64,000 nucleotides of DNA from Rhodoferax sp. WC2427 (GCF_040822085.1 NZ_CP162006.1:4402001-4466000); one strand, 5' to 3'. Counted from the stretch's first letter, positions 47,243-57,479 are shown. The notes: generated from the sequence alone by a model not told the origin. Numbers and translations: made by a program.

Positions 47243-49264
47243 TTAAAAAGACGCCCAATCCGAGGCACTGTCGGCTGACTTGGTAGGTACCGGCCTTGGC
47301 TGAGGCGCGGCCAGTTTGGCCGGGCTGGGCCGTGGCGCCACCGGCTTGGCCGCCGACAGCGGGGGCCCGCTGCGTGCCGCCGGGGCGGGTATGGCACGCA
47401 CGGAGGGCGGCACACGCACCGGCGCGATGGCGGCGACCCGCTGGCGGTCATGGTGGGCGGCACCGGCCCCCAGTTTGAACACCCCCACCACCTGCACCAG
47501 ATCGCCCGCCTGGGCCTTCAGGCTGCTGGCGGCCGCCGCCATCTGCTCGACGAGCGCCGCATTTTGCTGGGTGGTCTGGTCCATTTGCGTCACGGCTTCG
47601 CCCACCTGGGCCACGCCCTGGCTTTGCTCGGAGCTGGCGAGGCTGATGGCGCCCATGATCTGGGTGACACGCTGGATGGAGCTGACCACCTCGGTCATGG
47701 TGGTGCCAGCCTGGTCCACCAGGGTGGTGCCCTGCGCGACCCGCTCCACGCTGGCCGAGATCAGCAATTTGATTTCTTTGGCTGCATCGGCCGAACGCCC
47801 CGCCAGGGACCGTACCTCGCTGGCCACCACCGCAAAGCCCCGGCCCTGCTCGCCCGCACGGGCGGCTTCCACCGCGGCATTGAGCGCCAGGATGTTGGTC
47901 TGGAAGGCGATGCCGTCGATCACGCTGATGATGTCGGCGATCTTCTTGGAGCTGTCGTTGATGCCCTTCATGGTCTCGACCACCTGGCCGACCACTTCGC
48001 CGCCCTGGATGGCGACCGTCGAGGCGCTCATGGCCAGCTGGTTGGCCTGGCGGGCGTTGTCGGCGTTCTGGCGCACGGTAGAGCCCAGCTCTTCCATCGA
48101 CGCGGCGGTTTCCTCAAGCGCGCTGGCTTGGTGTTCCGTGCGGGCACTCAGATCGTTGTTGCCTTGCGAGATTTCGGCACTGGCCATGGCCACGCCGTCC
48201 GCGCTGCTGCGCACCCGCTGCATCACGGCATCGATCTTCTCGACAAACTGGTTGAAGCTGGAGGCAATGGTGGACAGTTCGTCGTTGCCCGTGGTGGCAA
48301 CACGCAGGGTCAGGTCACCGTCACCCGAACCCACCTCTTGCATGGCATCGCGCAGCACCGTCAGGCGGGTCAGGGTCTTGCTGAGCACGCCGGCAATGAC
48401 GAGCAACACCAGCACCACCACGACCAGGCAACCTAGAAACGATGTCCACACCATGGCCCGGATACTGGCCATGGCCTCGTTGCGGTGCAGCGCCACCACC
48501 AGGGTCCAGTCGGTACCGGCAATCGGTGCCGCGTAGACCAAGCGGTCCTCATCGCGGACGCGGACCTCGGTCAGCCCTTGCAAGCGGGTCAAGCCCCCCT
48601 GGCCCAGGCTGGGGGCGATGTCGGTCACCGGCTTGAGCAGCAGACTGGCATCTTCATGGACCACGATCGTGCCGTCCTTGGCCACAATAAAGCCGTAGGT
48701 GCCTGGTGTGGGGCGGATGGAAGCCACGTTGCGCAACACGGTATCCATGTACACATCGGCCGCAATCACCGCCTTCACCTGGCCTGCGTCTCTGGAAGCA
48801 GAGGCAAAGGTAATGACCAGCTTTTTGGTGCTCGCATCGACATAGGGTGCCGTCACCACCGGGGCGGAAGCCGCTGCCGCCTGCAGGTACCACGGGCGCG
48901 CAGTGGGGTCCCATCCTGGCGGCACGGTGGGCTTCTCCGAGAAGAAAGCCTTCTTGTCGGGATAGCCGATGTACACAGAATCGACGCCACCGGCAATCTT
49001 GGCTTGTGCCAATGACTTGACGGGGTCTTCATCGTTCACCGCGGTCGCCAACGAGGCCACCACCCGCTGGTTTTGCGCAACCCATTCGGCAACGCCTTCG
49101 GCATGGGAGCGTGCCAACGACTGGGTCTGGCTGTCCAGCGAATCCAGCGCATAGGTCCGGGCCGTCCATACATTGTTGGCAGACAGACCGACCAAGCCGA
49201 CCAGCAGCACGGCACCGGTGACCGCCACGATCTTCCCACGCAAGGAGGTAAAAATTGCAGACAT
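47243..49264 (-). CDS. Methyl-accepting chemotaxis protein with dCache sensor
   Basis: A 673-residue chemoreceptor. Helix 1 about 9-31, periplasmic dCache_1 domain about 35-275 ([44 protein letters not shown], key part DPTARPWY, typical for amino acid-binding dCache), helix 2 about 285-307, HAMP, then the signalling hairpin [20 protein letters not shown]. The Pro/Ala-rich tail ends in SDWASF, an xWxxF-type CheR/CheB tether. ATG 49264 has GGGAG upstream; another M five codons earlier is less likely. It is convergent with trpD. Confidence 0.95.
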   Translation of the reverse strand: MSAIFTSLRGKIVAVTGAVLLVGLVGLSANNVWTARTYALDSLDSQTQSLARSHAEGVAEWVAQNQRVVASLATAVNDEDPVKSLAQAKIAGGVDSVYIGYPDKKAFFSEKPTVPPGWDPTARPWYLQAAAASAPVVTAPYVDASTKKLVITFASASRDAGQVKAVIAADVYMDTVLRNVASIRPTPGTYGFIVAKDGTIVVHEDASLLLKPVTDIAPSLGQGGLTRLQGLTEVRVRDEDRLVYAAPIAGTDWTLVVALHRNEAMASIRAMVWTSFLGCLVVVVLVLLVIAGVLSKTLTRLTVLRDAMQEVGSGDGDLTLRVATTGNDELSTIASSFNQFVEKIDAVMQRVRSSADGVAMASAEISQGNNDLSARTEHQASALEETAASMEELGSTVRQNADNARQANQLAMSASTVAIQGGEVVGQVVETMKGINDSSKKIADIISVIDGIAFQTNILALNAAVEAARAGEQGRGFAVVASEVRSLAGRSADAAKEIKLLISASVERVAQGTTLVDQAGTTMTEVVSSIQRVTQIMGAISLASSEQSQGVAQVGEAVTQMDQTTQQNAALVEQMAAAASSLKAQAGDLVQVVGVFKLGAGAAHHDRQRVAAIAPVRVPPSVRAIPAPAARSGPPLSAAKPVAPRPSPAKLAAPQPRPVPTKSADSASDWASF

Positions 49265-49468
49265 AAAAACTCCCAACAAGGTTATAGATTCGCGCGCGCA
49301 CCATGGGCGACCACCCTGACCACACAGTCGAAAACAGGGGTCCCTGGCTCCGTATTGTTACGAAACGTTACCCAGCGCACATTTTGCCGAAAATCCTGTC
49401 TCCAATGCGGCGACGGCTGTGCCGGGCGCGGATTTATTTACCGGCCCCAACACCCGCGGCCTGGAGCC

Positions 49469-50314
49469 TCAGGTCCCTGCCGGCCCAGGTTCAGCCCAGC
49501 GCACGGCGCGCCGGTAGGCATGCCAGCTCGCATGCCCGAGCCAGGGACCGACCAGCAGCAGCCCCACACTCCAGGGCAGCAGCATCGCCCCGAGCAGCAG
49601 CGAGGTGATAAGAACGCCCCACAGCAGCATGGTCAGCGGGTTCGAGGTGACCACCTGGAAGCTGGTGATGGCGGCGGTGATGGCGTCGGTATCGCGGTCC
49701 AGCACCATGGGGATGGACACCACGCAAAAGGCGTACACCAGCCCGGCAAAGACGCTGCCCACCACCAGATACGTCGCCAGGAACTGCCAGTTATCGGGGC
49801 TGAAGACGGCCTGCAGCACGTTGGCGGTAGACGGCATGCCGGTGTGGAAGAACACCGCAAACACCACCAGCGAGGCCCGGCCCCACAGCAACTCCAGCAC
49901 CATCAGCACCAGGACCAGCATCGCCATGCTGCGGATGTGCGCGTCCCAGCAGGTGATGGATGCGCCCAGCTCGGGCACCAGGCCGAGCTCGCGGCGGCGG
50001 CTGACCTCGTACAAACCCATGGCCAAAAACGGCCCCACCAGAAAGCAGCCCGAGACAATCGACATGGTGTATTCCGGCTGGTGCCGAAAAACCGCCGCCA
50101 GCACCACCGCCATCAGCCAGAAGCACAGGCCGTAAAACAGCGCAATACCCTTGGCCGCCAGCAGGTCACGCCCGCCTGCGGCCAGCCAGCGCAGCGGGTC
50201 GGCCAGGGCCAGCGCCACGATCTCGCGCTGGGGCGCGGTGCTGGGCGGCGGCACGTAGGGCACATAGCCAGTGGGCGGCGGGGTGGTGGATTCGGTGTCG
50301 GGCAAGGGTTGCAT
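49469..50314 (-). CDS. DUF2189 domain-containing membrane protein
   Basis: A 281-residue inner-membrane protein with about six helices. A Pro-rich N-terminus is followed by LRWLAAGGRDLLAAKGIALFYG, GCFLVGPFLAMGLYEVSRRRELG, and SVFAGLVYAFCVVSIPMVLDRDTDAITAAITS, as in DUF2189 (putative integral membrane protein). Function unknown. It sits upstream of the bufferin cluster's last gene on the same strand, separated by a palindromic repeat, and is probably a separate unit. Confidence 0.85.
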   Translation of the reverse strand: MQPLPDTESTTPPPTGYVPYVPPPSTAPQREIVALALADPLRWLAAGGRDLLAAKGIALFYGLCFWLMAVVLAAVFRHQPEYTMSIVSGCFLVGPFLAMGLYEVSRRRELGLVPELGASITCWDAHIRSMAMLVLVLMVLELLWGRASLVVFAVFFHTGMPSTANVLQAVFSPDNWQFLATYLVVGSVFAGLVYAFCVVSIPMVLDRDTDAITAAITSFQVVTSNPLTMLLWGVLITSLLLGAMLLPWSVGLLLVGPWLGHASWHAYRRAVRWAEPGPAGT

Positions 50315-50420
50315 CGCGTGGGTGGGCCGGTGGAAAAACCCTGCCAGTATGGGCAGCCGCAGCCGCCTCCGTCAATCCGGGCTTGCGCGGGCCCAGGCAG
50401 GGTGCGAGGCTACCCTCCTT

Positions 50421-50470
50421 TAAGCCAAACATGCCGCTAGCGCCCATTCATAGAGCGTGAGCAGCTATTA
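50421..50470. repeat. Dispersed palindromic repeat, copy 8
   Basis: AAGCCAAACATGCCGCTAGC and ATAGAGCGTGAGCAGCTATTA match the family in the reverse orientation of copy 3. The bufD-like gene's TAA (50468-50470) lies at its edge. Confidence 0.75.
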
Positions 50471-50977
50471 GATATGTAGCAAATACCACCCCCGGCGCCG
50501 CGCGATCCACGCATCCACCGACAGCTTCCCCGGCCCCTGCGCCACCAGGTACAGCAGCAGTGCCGCCCAGGTGCCGTGGGTGGGGTAGGCGTCGGGGTAG
50601 ACGAAGAGCTGGATGGTCAGCGTCATGCCCAGCAGGCCCAGGGCCGACAGGCGCGTGGCCAGGCCCAGCAACAACAACACGGGAAAGACATGCTCGGCGC
50701 AGGCGGCCAGGGTCGCGGCCAACTCGGGGGGCAGCAGGGGCAGCTTGTACTCCTGCTGGAACAGTGCCACGGCCGAGTCCGACAGGTGCGGCCAGCCCAG
50801 GTGGAGCTCGCCGCCCACGAGGTCGATGGCCAGGCCCTCGACCTTGGTCTGGCCAGACTTCCAGAACACGGCGGCGATGGAAAAGCGGGCCAGCAAGGCG
50901 ATCGCCGAATCGGGGATGCGCGTGCAGGCGGCGATGAAGCGGCGCACGAGGGATGGGTCAGGGCTGGTGGTGGTCAT
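50468..50977 (-). CDS. DoxX family membrane protein of the bufferin cluster (BufD-like)
   Basis: A 169-residue membrane protein with four helices: IALLARFSIAAVFWKSGQTKVEG, LAATLAACAEHVFPVLLLLGLATRLSALGLLGMTL, and a final TWAALLLYLVAQGPGKLS. This is the DoxX fold. It overlaps the end of the DUF2063 gene by 20 bases. In bufferin clusters a DoxX-like protein (BufD) is often encoded with the maturation proteins; its exact part is not settled. The final YLLHI-stop is encoded at the border of a repeat. Confidence 0.9.
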   Translation of the reverse strand: MTTTSPDPSLVRRFIAACTRIPDSAIALLARFSIAAVFWKSGQTKVEGLAIDLVGGELHLGWPHLSDSAVALFQQEYKLPLLPPELAATLAACAEHVFPVLLLLGLATRLSALGLLGMTLTIQLFVYPDAYPTHGTWAALLLYLVAQGPGKLSVDAWIARRRGWYLLHI

Positions 50978-51731
50978 GGGGCTCTCCGGTCGAAAGGCGG
51001 GTGATGAGTTGCTGGCGTATCAGCAGGGCCAGGGTGGCGGGCAGGTCCAGCGTGGGGTCGCTGCGGGTGGCGGCCAGCAGGCTGCAGCCCTGCTGCAGGG
51101 CGGTGATGAAGGCCCCGGCGGCGGCAGAGACCTCCAGCACCTCCACGTCCAGCCCCCGGCGCGACACCAGTGCGGTTTGCGGCAGCGCAGGGTCTACGTC
51201 GGCGGCCTGTAGCGCACCCCGGTGGGCCGCCCAGAGCGAAAACACGGCGAAGCGGGATGCAATGACCTGCAACGATGGGTGCAGGTCCAGCCGCAGTTGA
51301 GCCAGCTGCTGCGGGTCGGCCAGCGCGGCCTGCAACGCCTGGGGGGCCACCGCATCTACATCGGCAGCGTGGTAGGCACGCACCCGGCCCATCTCCAGCC
51401 GCGCCACGTCAGCCAGGTAGGGCACGCTGGCGGCAGGCCCAAAGTTGTCGACAAAAGCGGCAAAGCCTGCGCCGTACCAGGCCATGGCCCGGGTGTGCGG
51501 CGGGTGGGCCTGCACGTACAGGCGCGCCATGGCCCGAAAGAAGTCCCCGCCCACCAACTCTTGCACGGCGGGAAAGGTGTCGGCCAGCGCATCCACCAGC
51601 GACACGGCTAGGTTGTTGCGGTAGATGGCAAAGCGTGCGGCGGGGTCGGAGCCGTTCCACACCCGCAGGCCGGTGGGTGCGGGCAGTGCGGGGTCGAGCA
51701 CGGCGGCGGCGAAGGTGGTTTGGGATGTCAT
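50958..51731 (-). CDS. DUF2063 protein, partner of the MNIO enzyme (BufC-like)
   Basis: A 257-residue protein. The N-terminal DUF2063 part (about 5-105) shows [52 protein letters not shown] (key part [21 protein letters not shown] without gap is 21 residues; core IYRNN and DTFPAV), with [19 protein letters not shown]. In known MNIO systems the DUF2063 protein binds the precursor and presents it to the enzyme. It overlaps the MNIO gene by four bases (ATGA) and the DoxX gene by 20. Confidence 0.92.
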   Translation of the reverse strand: MTSQTTFAAAVLDPALPAPTGLRVWNGSDPAARFAIYRNNLAVSLVDALADTFPAVQELVGGDFFRAMARLYVQAHPPHTRAMAWYGAGFAAFVDNFGPAASVPYLADVARLEMGRVRAYHAADVDAVAPQALQAALADPQQLAQLRLDLHPSLQVIASRFAVFSLWAAHRGALQAADVDPALPQTALVSRRGLDVEVLEVSAAAGAFITALQQGCSLLAATRSDPTLDLPATLALLIRQQLITRLSTGEPHDHHQP

Positions 51732-52669
51732 TGCACACCCTCACCCCGGCCCTCTCCCGCGCGGCGGGAGAGGGAGTAAGGCAGCGCATTCCGTATTGCG
51801 CCCTCTCCACCTTGGGGGAGCAGGTTGGCGTGAGGGGGTTGGGCCGCCAACATTGCTTGCGCCGCCCGCGCCTCGGCCCACAGCACCGGCCAGGCAGGCA
51901 CGTCGTTGTCACGCTCGACCAGGGTGGGCACGGGGCCAGTCAGGCCCAGCGCAAAGGCATACAAATCCCATACCGCCTGGGCCACGGGTGCGCCGTGGCT
52001 GTCGATCAGCAGCGGGTCGCCTGCACCGTCCTGGGTTTCGGCAAAACCGGCCAGGTGGATCTCGCCCACGGCCTGCAGCGGCAGGGCCTGCAGGTAGGTG
52101 TGCGGATCAAAGTGGTGGTTCACGCTGCAGACAAACACGTTGTTCACGTCCAGCAGCAGGCCGCAGCCGGTGCGGCGCACCACCTCGCGGATGAAGTCCG
52201 CTTCACGCCAGGTGGAGGCCACAAATTCCACATAGGTAGCGGGGTTCTCCAGCAGCATGCGGCGCTGCAGGCGGGTCTGCACCTGGTCGATGTGGTCGCA
52301 CACGCGTTGCAAGGTGGCGGCGGTGTAGGGCAAGGGCAGCAGGTCGTTCAGGAACACGTCGCCGTGGGTGGACCAGGCCAGGTGCTCGGAAAAGGATTGG
52401 GGGGCATAGCGGTCGAGCAGCACGGCCAGCGCGTCAAGGTGGGCGGTGTCCAGCGGCGCGTCGGCCCCGATGGACAGGCCCACGCCGTGGATGGACAGCG
52501 GATAGCGTTCGCGGATGCGGGCCAGATAGTGGTGGGCCGGGCCGCCGTCTACCAGGTAGTTCTCGGCATGGACTTCAAAAAAACCCAGGTCGGGTGCGGT
52601 GTCCAGAATCTCCCGGATGTGGGCAGATTTAAGGCCGATGCCCACACCGGGCGGCAAGGTTGTGGGCAT
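51728..52669 (-). CDS. MNIO-family (DUF692) iron-dependent peptide-modifying enzyme (BufB-like)
   Basis: A 313-residue TIM-barrel enzyme of the multinuclear non-haem iron oxidase family, which modifies cysteines of ribosomal peptides (oxazolone/thioamide or thiooxazole type). Seen: [11 protein letters not shown]; metal-binding HAENY (H34, E36); [10 protein letters not shown] (H61); [37 protein letters not shown]; and LVERDND. It starts 19 bases after the precursor gene. The last about 34 residues (from [11 protein letters not shown] to the end GEGRGEGVQ) come from a palindromic repeat (51733-51840) and are not family sequence. Confidence 0.94.
   Translation of the reverse strand: MPTTLPPGVGIGLKSAHIREILDTAPDLGFFEVHAENYLVDGGPAHHYLARIRERYPLSIHGVGLSIGADAPLDTAHLDALAVLLDRYAPQSFSEHLAWSTHGDVFLNDLLPLPYTAATLQRVCDHIDQVQTRLQRRMLLENPATYVEFVASTWREADFIREVVRRTGCGLLLDVNNVFVCSVNHHFDPHTYLQALPLQAVGEIHLAGFAETQDGAGDPLLIDSHGAPVAQAVWDLYAFALGLTGPVPTLVERDNDVPAWPVLWAEARAAQAMLAAQPPHANLLPQGGEGAIRNALPYSLSRRAGEGRGEGVQ
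51733..51840. repeat. REP-like repeat forming the 3' end of the MNIO gene
   Basis: Contains a perfect 11-base stem, CCCTCTCCCGC (51750-51760) and GCGGGAGAGGG (51764-51774), and the CCCTCACCCC-type sequence found in widespread proteobacterial repeats that encode [16 protein letters not shown] tails. Here it is read as the C-terminus of the MNIO protein. It differs from the AGCTGCT family. Confidence 0.7.
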
Positions 52670-52688
52670 GGCGGGCCTTGGACAGTGT

Positions 52689-52991
52689 TTACATCTTGGC
52701 GGGGAAAGCCATCTTCTGGCCCATGCCGGTCGGCGAGGTGGCGGACTTCATGGATTCGCAGGTGCCTGCGGGCACATACTTCCAGGAATTGGCCTGGTAG
52801 TCCATCTTGGAAGTACCCGCACAGGTGGTGCCCGCACCGGCGGCACAATCGTTCTTGCCGGCCATGGCCACACCGAAGCATTTTTCTTTTTCGTCGGCAG
52901 CGGCAGCCGGGGCGGCGGCCATCGCCAGGGCAGAGCCCAGGGCCAGGGCCAGCACAGCGGTGGAAGCGAAGGATTGGGTGGAAGCGGTCAT
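52689..52991 (-). CDS. Bufferin-type precursor peptide (DUF2282, BufA1-like)
   Basis: A 100-residue exported peptide. Signal peptide of about 32 residues ([18 protein letters not shown]), then a core with four cysteines at 38, 49, 57 and 78 ([31 protein letters not shown]). [10 protein letters not shown] and WKYVPAGTC are the DUF2282 pattern. In characterised bufferins core cysteines become thiooxazoles that bind copper in the periplasm; this is assigned by family and context. Start ATG 52991, with GGAG in the upstream region. First gene of the A-B-C-D cluster. Confidence 0.92.
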   Translation of the reverse strand: MTASTQSFASTAVLALALGSALAMAAAPAAAADEKEKCFGVAMAGKNDCAAGAGTTCAGTSKMDYQANSWKYVPAGTCESMKSATSPTGMGQKMAFPAKM

Positions 52992-53121
52992 GAAGATCTC
53001 CGGTTGAAAAAAGCACTGAGGGGTTGAATACAGCAGGGTGTTTCGCCTTGCTGGGGGGTAGTCGGGCGGAAACTGCGGTTTCTTACACTGGCGGCATCTT
53101 TTTTCTACCGAGAACCACGCC

Positions 53122-54153
53122 ATGCACCTCTGTACCCTGCTGGGCACCCAACTGCCCCTCATCCAAGCCCCCATGGCCGGGGTCCAGGGCAGCGCCCTGG
53201 CTGTGGCCGTGAGCAACACCGGGGGCCTGGGCTCCCTGCCCGCCGCCATGCTGGGGCTGGACGCCTTGCAGGCCGAGCTGACGCGCATCCAGGCGCAGAC
53301 CACGCAGCCCTACAACGTCAACTTTTTCTGCCACACGCCCCCACCGCCTGCCGATGACACGCCCTGGCGCGCGGCGCTGGCACCGTACTACCAGGAGATG
53401 GGACTGGACCTGGCCTGCATCGTGCCCGGCCCGGGTCGCGCACCGTTCAGCGCCGAGGCCGCGCACCTGCTGCGCACCTTCAAGCCGCCAGTGGTGAGCT
53501 TCCATTTCGGCCTGCCCAGCCCGGCCCTGCTGGAGGTGGTGCGCAGCTGGGGGGCCAAGGTGCTGTCGTCCGCCACCACGGTAGAAGAAGCCCTGTGGCT
53601 GCAGGCGCAGGGGGTGGATGCCATCATTGCCCAGGGCCTGGAGGCGGGCGGGCACCGCGGGCACTTCTTGGCAGACGACCTGACGCGGCAAATGGGCACC
53701 TTCGCCCTGCTGCCGCAAATCGTCAAGGCCGTCAATGTGCCGGTGATTGCCGCCGGGGGCATTGCCGATGCCCAGGGCGTGGCAGCGGCCATGGCGCTGG
53801 GCGCAGCGGGGGTGCAGATCGGCACCGCCTACCTGCTGTGCCCCGAGGCCACCACCAGCGCCGTGCACCGGGCCGCGCTGCAAAGCGAGGCGGCACGCCA
53901 CACGGCCTTGACCAATGTGTTCACTGGACGGCCCGCGCGCGGCATTCTGAACCGGGTGATGCGTGAGCAGGGCCCCATCAGCGCAGCGGCCCCGGCATTC
54001 CCCATGGCGACCGCCGCCATGGCCCCGCTGCGGGCGGCGGCAGAGCGCTTGGGGCAAGGCGATTTCTCGCCGCTGTGGTCGGGGCAGAACGCCAGCGGCT
54101 GCCAGGCGCTGCCCGCGGCAGAGGTCACGCGGCTGCTCGCCCAGGGCTTCTAA
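53122..54153 (+). CDS. Nitronate monooxygenase
   Basis: A 343-residue FMN enzyme that oxidises nitronates such as propionate 3-nitronate. TIM barrel with [32 protein letters not shown] (key part [10 protein letters not shown]), [15 protein letters not shown], and phosphate-binding [32 protein letters not shown] (key part [12 protein letters not shown]). This matches class I NMO. It diverges from the bufferin cluster, sharing a 130-base intergenic region. A hairpin at 54159-54192 follows. Confidence 0.92.
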   Translation: MHLCTLLGTQLPLIQAPMAGVQGSALAVAVSNTGGLGSLPAAMLGLDALQAELTRIQAQTTQPYNVNFFCHTPPPPADDTPWRAALAPYYQEMGLDLACIVPGPGRAPFSAEAAHLLRTFKPPVVSFHFGLPSPALLEVVRSWGAKVLSSATTVEEALWLQAQGVDAIIAQGLEAGGHRGHFLADDLTRQMGTFALLPQIVKAVNVPVIAAGGIADAQGVAAAMALGAAGVQIGTAYLLCPEATTSAVHRAALQSEAARHTALTNVFTGRPARGILNRVMREQGPISAAAPAFPMATAAMAPLRAAAERLGQGDFSPLWSGQNASGCQALPAAEVTRLLAQGF

Positions 54154-54158
54154 AACCC

Positions 54159-54192
54159 ACTCCGTTACATAAAGAAACACATGTAGCGGAGT
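54159..54192 (+). terminator. Hairpin downstream of the nitronate monooxygenase gene
   Basis: ACTCCGTTACAT (54159-54170) pairs with ATGTAGCGGAGT (54181-54192), one mismatch, 10-base loop. There is no T run, so it may be a weak terminator or a regulatory site for the next gene (it contains GTTACA/TGTA elements like the LacI operator). Confidence 0.4.
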
Positions 54193-54244
54193 TACACGTA
54201 GTTACCGAGGGCATCTACCGATGCCATGCCGTGGGTTGCAAAGA

Positions 54245-54264
54245 CAATGTAACCGCTTACATTG
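54245..54264 (+). promoter_or_regulatory. LacI-type operator upstream of the GH3 gene
   Basis: CAATGTAACCGCTTACATTG: 8-base perfect arms around a central CCGC. The form TGTAA-N-CG-N-TTACA, with a central CG, is typical of LacI-family operators. It lies 63 bases before the GH3 start. The LacI gene at 58221 is the obvious binder, by inference. Confidence 0.7.
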
Positions 54265-54326
54265 CATGGATTTGGGAGCCCGATCACCCGGACCATGCCC
54301 GTTTTTCCACACCCACTGGAGACAGC

Positions 54327-57300
54327 ATGCATTACGACTTACCAACCCACCGACGCAGAGGCCTGGCGGCACTGTGCAGTGCCGCCTTGCTCGCCGGATG
54401 CGGGGGCGGCTCCAGCCCGGCGGCGCTGACCGACCTGCAGGCCAAGGCGGCGGCGGCTGCCACCCTGCCCCAGTACGCCGACTGGCCCCACATCACCAGC
54501 GACCTGCCCAGCAGCGCCGCGCTGGAAGCCCGCATCAAGACCATCGTGGACGGCATGAGCCTGGCGGAAAAAGTAGGCCAGATGACGCAGCCCGAAATCA
54601 AGAGCATCACGCCCGACCAGGTGCGCCAGTTCTACATCGGCTCGGTGCTCAACGGCGGCGGCTCCTGGCCGCAGAACAACAAGCACGCGCTCTCCAGCGA
54701 CTGGGTCAAGCTGGCCGATGCCTACTGGATGGCCTCGATGGCCACCGACTCCAAGGTGAAGATCCCGGTGATCTGGGGCACCGACGCGGTCCACGGCCAC
54801 GGCAATGTCTATGGCGCCACGCTGTTCCCGCACAACATCGGCCTGGGTGCCGCCAACGACCCGGCGCTGGTGCGGCGCATCGGCCAGGCGGTGGCCACGC
54901 AGGTCGCCTCCACCGGCATCGACTGGAGCTTTGCGCCCACGCTGGCGGTGGTGCGCGACGACCGCTGGGGCCGCACCTACGAGGGCTACTCCGAAGACCC
55001 GCTGATCGTCAACAAATACGGCTACGAGATGATCAAGGGCCTGCAAGGCGACCTCACCAAACCCACCAACGTGATCGCCACCGCCAAGCACTTCATGGGC
55101 GACGGCGGCACCGACCAGGGCAAGGACCAAGGCGTGAACATGTCCAGCAAAAGCGAGATGGTCAACATCCACGGCCAGGGCTACTACTCGGCGCTGGGCG
55201 CAGGCGCGCAGACCGTGATGGCCTCCTTCAACAGCTGGACCAACGAGAGCCTGGGCATCACCGTGGGCAAGATGCACGGCAGCAAGGAAATGCTGACCGA
55301 TGTACTGAAAACCAAGATCGGCTTTGACGGCTTTGTGATTGGCGACTGGAACGGCCACGGCCAGGTGCCTGGCTGCAGCGATGCCAGCTGTGCCCAGGCC
55401 ATCAACGCCGGGGTCGACATGATCATGGTGCCCGACCAGTGGCAGGGCTTCATCACCAACACCATGGCCCAGGTGCAAAACGGCACCATCCCCATGGCGC
55501 GCATCGACGATGCCGTGACCCGCATCCTGCGGGTCAAGATGCGCGCCGGTATCTTCAGCGCCAAGCGCCCCCTGGAGCGCCTGAACGCTGGCGATGCCGC
55601 CCAGTTGCAACACCGCGTGCTGGCCCGCGAGGCGGTGCGCAAATCGCTGGTGCTGCTGAAGAACAACAACAACCTGCTGCCCCTGGTGCGCGGCCAAAAA
55701 GTGCTGGTGGTGGGCAAATCGGCCGACAACCTGTCGAACCAGACCGGTGGCTGGTCGCTCACCTGGCAAGGCACCTCCAACACCAACGCCGACTTCCCCA
55801 ATGCCGACAGCATTCTGGCGGGCATCCAGGCCGCCACCGGTGCCGCCAACGTCACCTACAGCGCCACGGGCGCAGGTGTCAACCTGGCCGACTTCAAGGC
55901 GGTGATCGCCGTGATCGGTGAAACGCCGTACGCCGAAGGCGTGGGCGACATCGGCAAAACCGGCACGCTGGAACATGCCCGCCGCTACCCCGAAGATCTG
56001 GCCGTGCTGAACGCCGTGAGCGGCAAGGGCGTGCCGGTGGTCACCGTGCTGGTGACGGGTCGCCCGGTGCTGGTCAACAAGGAGATCAACCGTTCAGACG
56101 CGTTTGTGGTGGCCTGGCTGCCCGGCACCGAGGGCAAGGGCGTGGGCGACGTGCTCTTCCGCACCTACAACGGCAAGGTCAACTTCGACACCATGGGCAA
56201 GCTGTCTTTCTCGTGGCCCAAGTCGGGCTGCCAGACCCCGCTGAACGTGGGCGACGCCGCCTACGACCCGCTGTTTGCCTACGGCTACGGCATGCGCTAC
56301 GCCGACCAGAAAACCCTGGCCCCACTGGACGAAACCGTGCCCACCCTGGGCTGCGGACAAACGGCTGGGGGCGGCACCACCGCGGTGGACCTGGAGATCT
56401 TCAACTCCACCGACCAGGCCCCGTTTGCGCTGGGCATCGGCTCGCCCGAAAACTGGGGCGGCACCTTGCTGGGCTCCGACTTGAACGCGGTCATTGCCCA
56501 CGCCACCCTCAAGGCCGAAACCACCCAGGTGAACGTGCAGCAAGACGGCAAGAAGCTCACCTGGACCGGCACCGGCCAGTTCTACGCGCAGCAGCCCGGC
56601 ACCAGCGACCAGCAAAGCTACCTCAACTCGGACGCGGCACTGGTGTTTGACACCATCGTGCACCAGCTGCCCGAAGGCCTGGTCAAGGTGCGCATCGACT
56701 GCAGCTACCCCTGCATCGGCGAAGTGGACGGCACCACGCTGTTCAGCACCCTGGGCCTGAACACCAAGCGCACGGTCAAGCTGCCACTGAGCTGCTTTGC
56801 CGCCAAGGGCACCGACTTCGCCACCATCAACACGCCGTTCCTCGTGTACACCGAGAAAGCCTTTAGCGCCTCGTTTGCCCACATCCGCTGGGTGCCGGGT
56901 GCCGCCAAAGATGCCGACGCGGTGGCCTGCAACACCCTGGTGCCGCCCGATGTGGCCCTGCCCACGCCCAAGCCCGGCCCCACCTACACCGTGTTCAACA
57001 ACGGCGTGGTGTCCGACGGCTTCAAGGCCAACACCTATTCCACCAACGGTGTGCACACCAGCTTCAGCGTGCTGCCCACGGGCGAGCTGGCGCTGAACTT
57101 TGCCGCCGACGGGGGCGACGGCCTGCTGTTCTTCAACGACAGCGGCCCCATCAACCTGGGCAACTTCACCGGCGGCAAGCTGCAGTTCGACATCAACGTG
57201 GGCAGCTACGGCAGCAACACCGGCGGCCTGGTGGTGAAGATGGAAAGCGCAGGCACCAACTGCAACACCGGCGACGTGCTGTTTGGCCGCCCTGCCGCGG

Positions 57301-57461
57301 GTGGCTGGCAACCGGTGAGCATCAACATGGCCACTATCACCGCGGCCCAGTCTGCCTGCTTTGACCTGCGCCGCACCAACGTGCCGTTTGCCATCTTCCC
57401 GAAATGGGGTGACCAGCAAGGCGTGCAGTTCCAGGTGCGCAACGTCCGATTCGTCCAATAA
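54327..57461 (+). CDS. Glycoside hydrolase family 3 lipoprotein (beta-glucosidase-like, ExoP-type)
   Basis: A 1044-residue exported glucosidase. Lipoprotein signal with lipobox LLAGC (Cys25). GH3 N-terminal barrel (about 60-400: SLAEKVGQMTQPE, GTDAVHGHGNVYGATLFPHNIGLGAANDP, ATAKHFMGDGGTDQGKDQG, and the nucleophile aspartate in FVIGDWNGHGQ); C-terminal GH3 domain (about 440-680: SLVLLKNNNNLLPL; VIAVIGETPYAEGVGD). The remaining 360 residues are beta-rich modules, including an ExoP galactose-binding-like domain and a terminal carbohydrate-binding-like domain. It probably cleaves beta-glucan oligomers at the outer membrane. GGAG before the ATG at 54327. First gene of the GH3-PEP-CTERM-lacI locus; the operator is upstream. 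Confidence 0.93.
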   Translation: MHYDLPTHRRRGLAALCSAALLAGCGGGSSPAALTDLQAKAAAAATLPQYADWPHITSDLPSSAALEARIKTIVDGMSLAEKVGQMTQPEIKSITPDQVRQFYIGSVLNGGGSWPQNNKHALSSDWVKLADAYWMASMATDSKVKIPVIWGTDAVHGHGNVYGATLFPHNIGLGAANDPALVRRIGQAVATQVASTGIDWSFAPTLAVVRDDRWGRTYEGYSEDPLIVNKYGYEMIKGLQGDLTKPTNVIATAKHFMGDGGTDQGKDQGVNMSSKSEMVNIHGQGYYSALGAGAQTVMASFNSWTNESLGITVGKMHGSKEMLTDVLKTKIGFDGFVIGDWNGHGQVPGCSDASCAQAINAGVDMIMVPDQWQGFITNTMAQVQNGTIPMARIDDAVTRILRVKMRAGIFSAKRPLERLNAGDAAQLQHRVLAREAVRKSLVLLKNNNNLLPLVRGQKVLVVGKSADNLSNQTGGWSLTWQGTSNTNADFPNADSILAGIQAATGAANVTYSATGAGVNLADFKAVIAVIGETPYAEGVGDIGKTGTLEHARRYPEDLAVLNAVSGKGVPVVTVLVTGRPVLVNKEINRSDAFVVAWLPGTEGKGVGDVLFRTYNGKVNFDTMGKLSFSWPKSGCQTPLNVGDAAYDPLFAYGYGMRYADQKTLAPLDETVPTLGCGQTAGGGTTAVDLEIFNSTDQAPFALGIGSPENWGGTLLGSDLNAVIAHATLKAETTQVNVQQDGKKLTWTGTGQFYAQQPGTSDQQSYLNSDAALVFDTIVHQLPEGLVKVRIDCSYPCIGEVDGTTLFSTLGLNTKRTVKLPLSCFAAKGTDFATINTPFLVYTEKAFSASFAHIRWVPGAAKDADAVACNTLVPPDVALPTPKPGPTYTVFNNGVVSDGFKANTYSTNGVHTSFSVLPTGELALNFAADGGDGLLFFNDSGPINLGNFTGGKLQFDINVGSYGSNTGGLVVKMESAGTNCNTGDVLFGRPAAGGWQPVSINMATITAAQSACFDLRRTNVPFAIFPKWGDQQGVQFQVRNVRFVQ

Positions 57462-57479
57462 GTTTCAACAGGAAAATAC

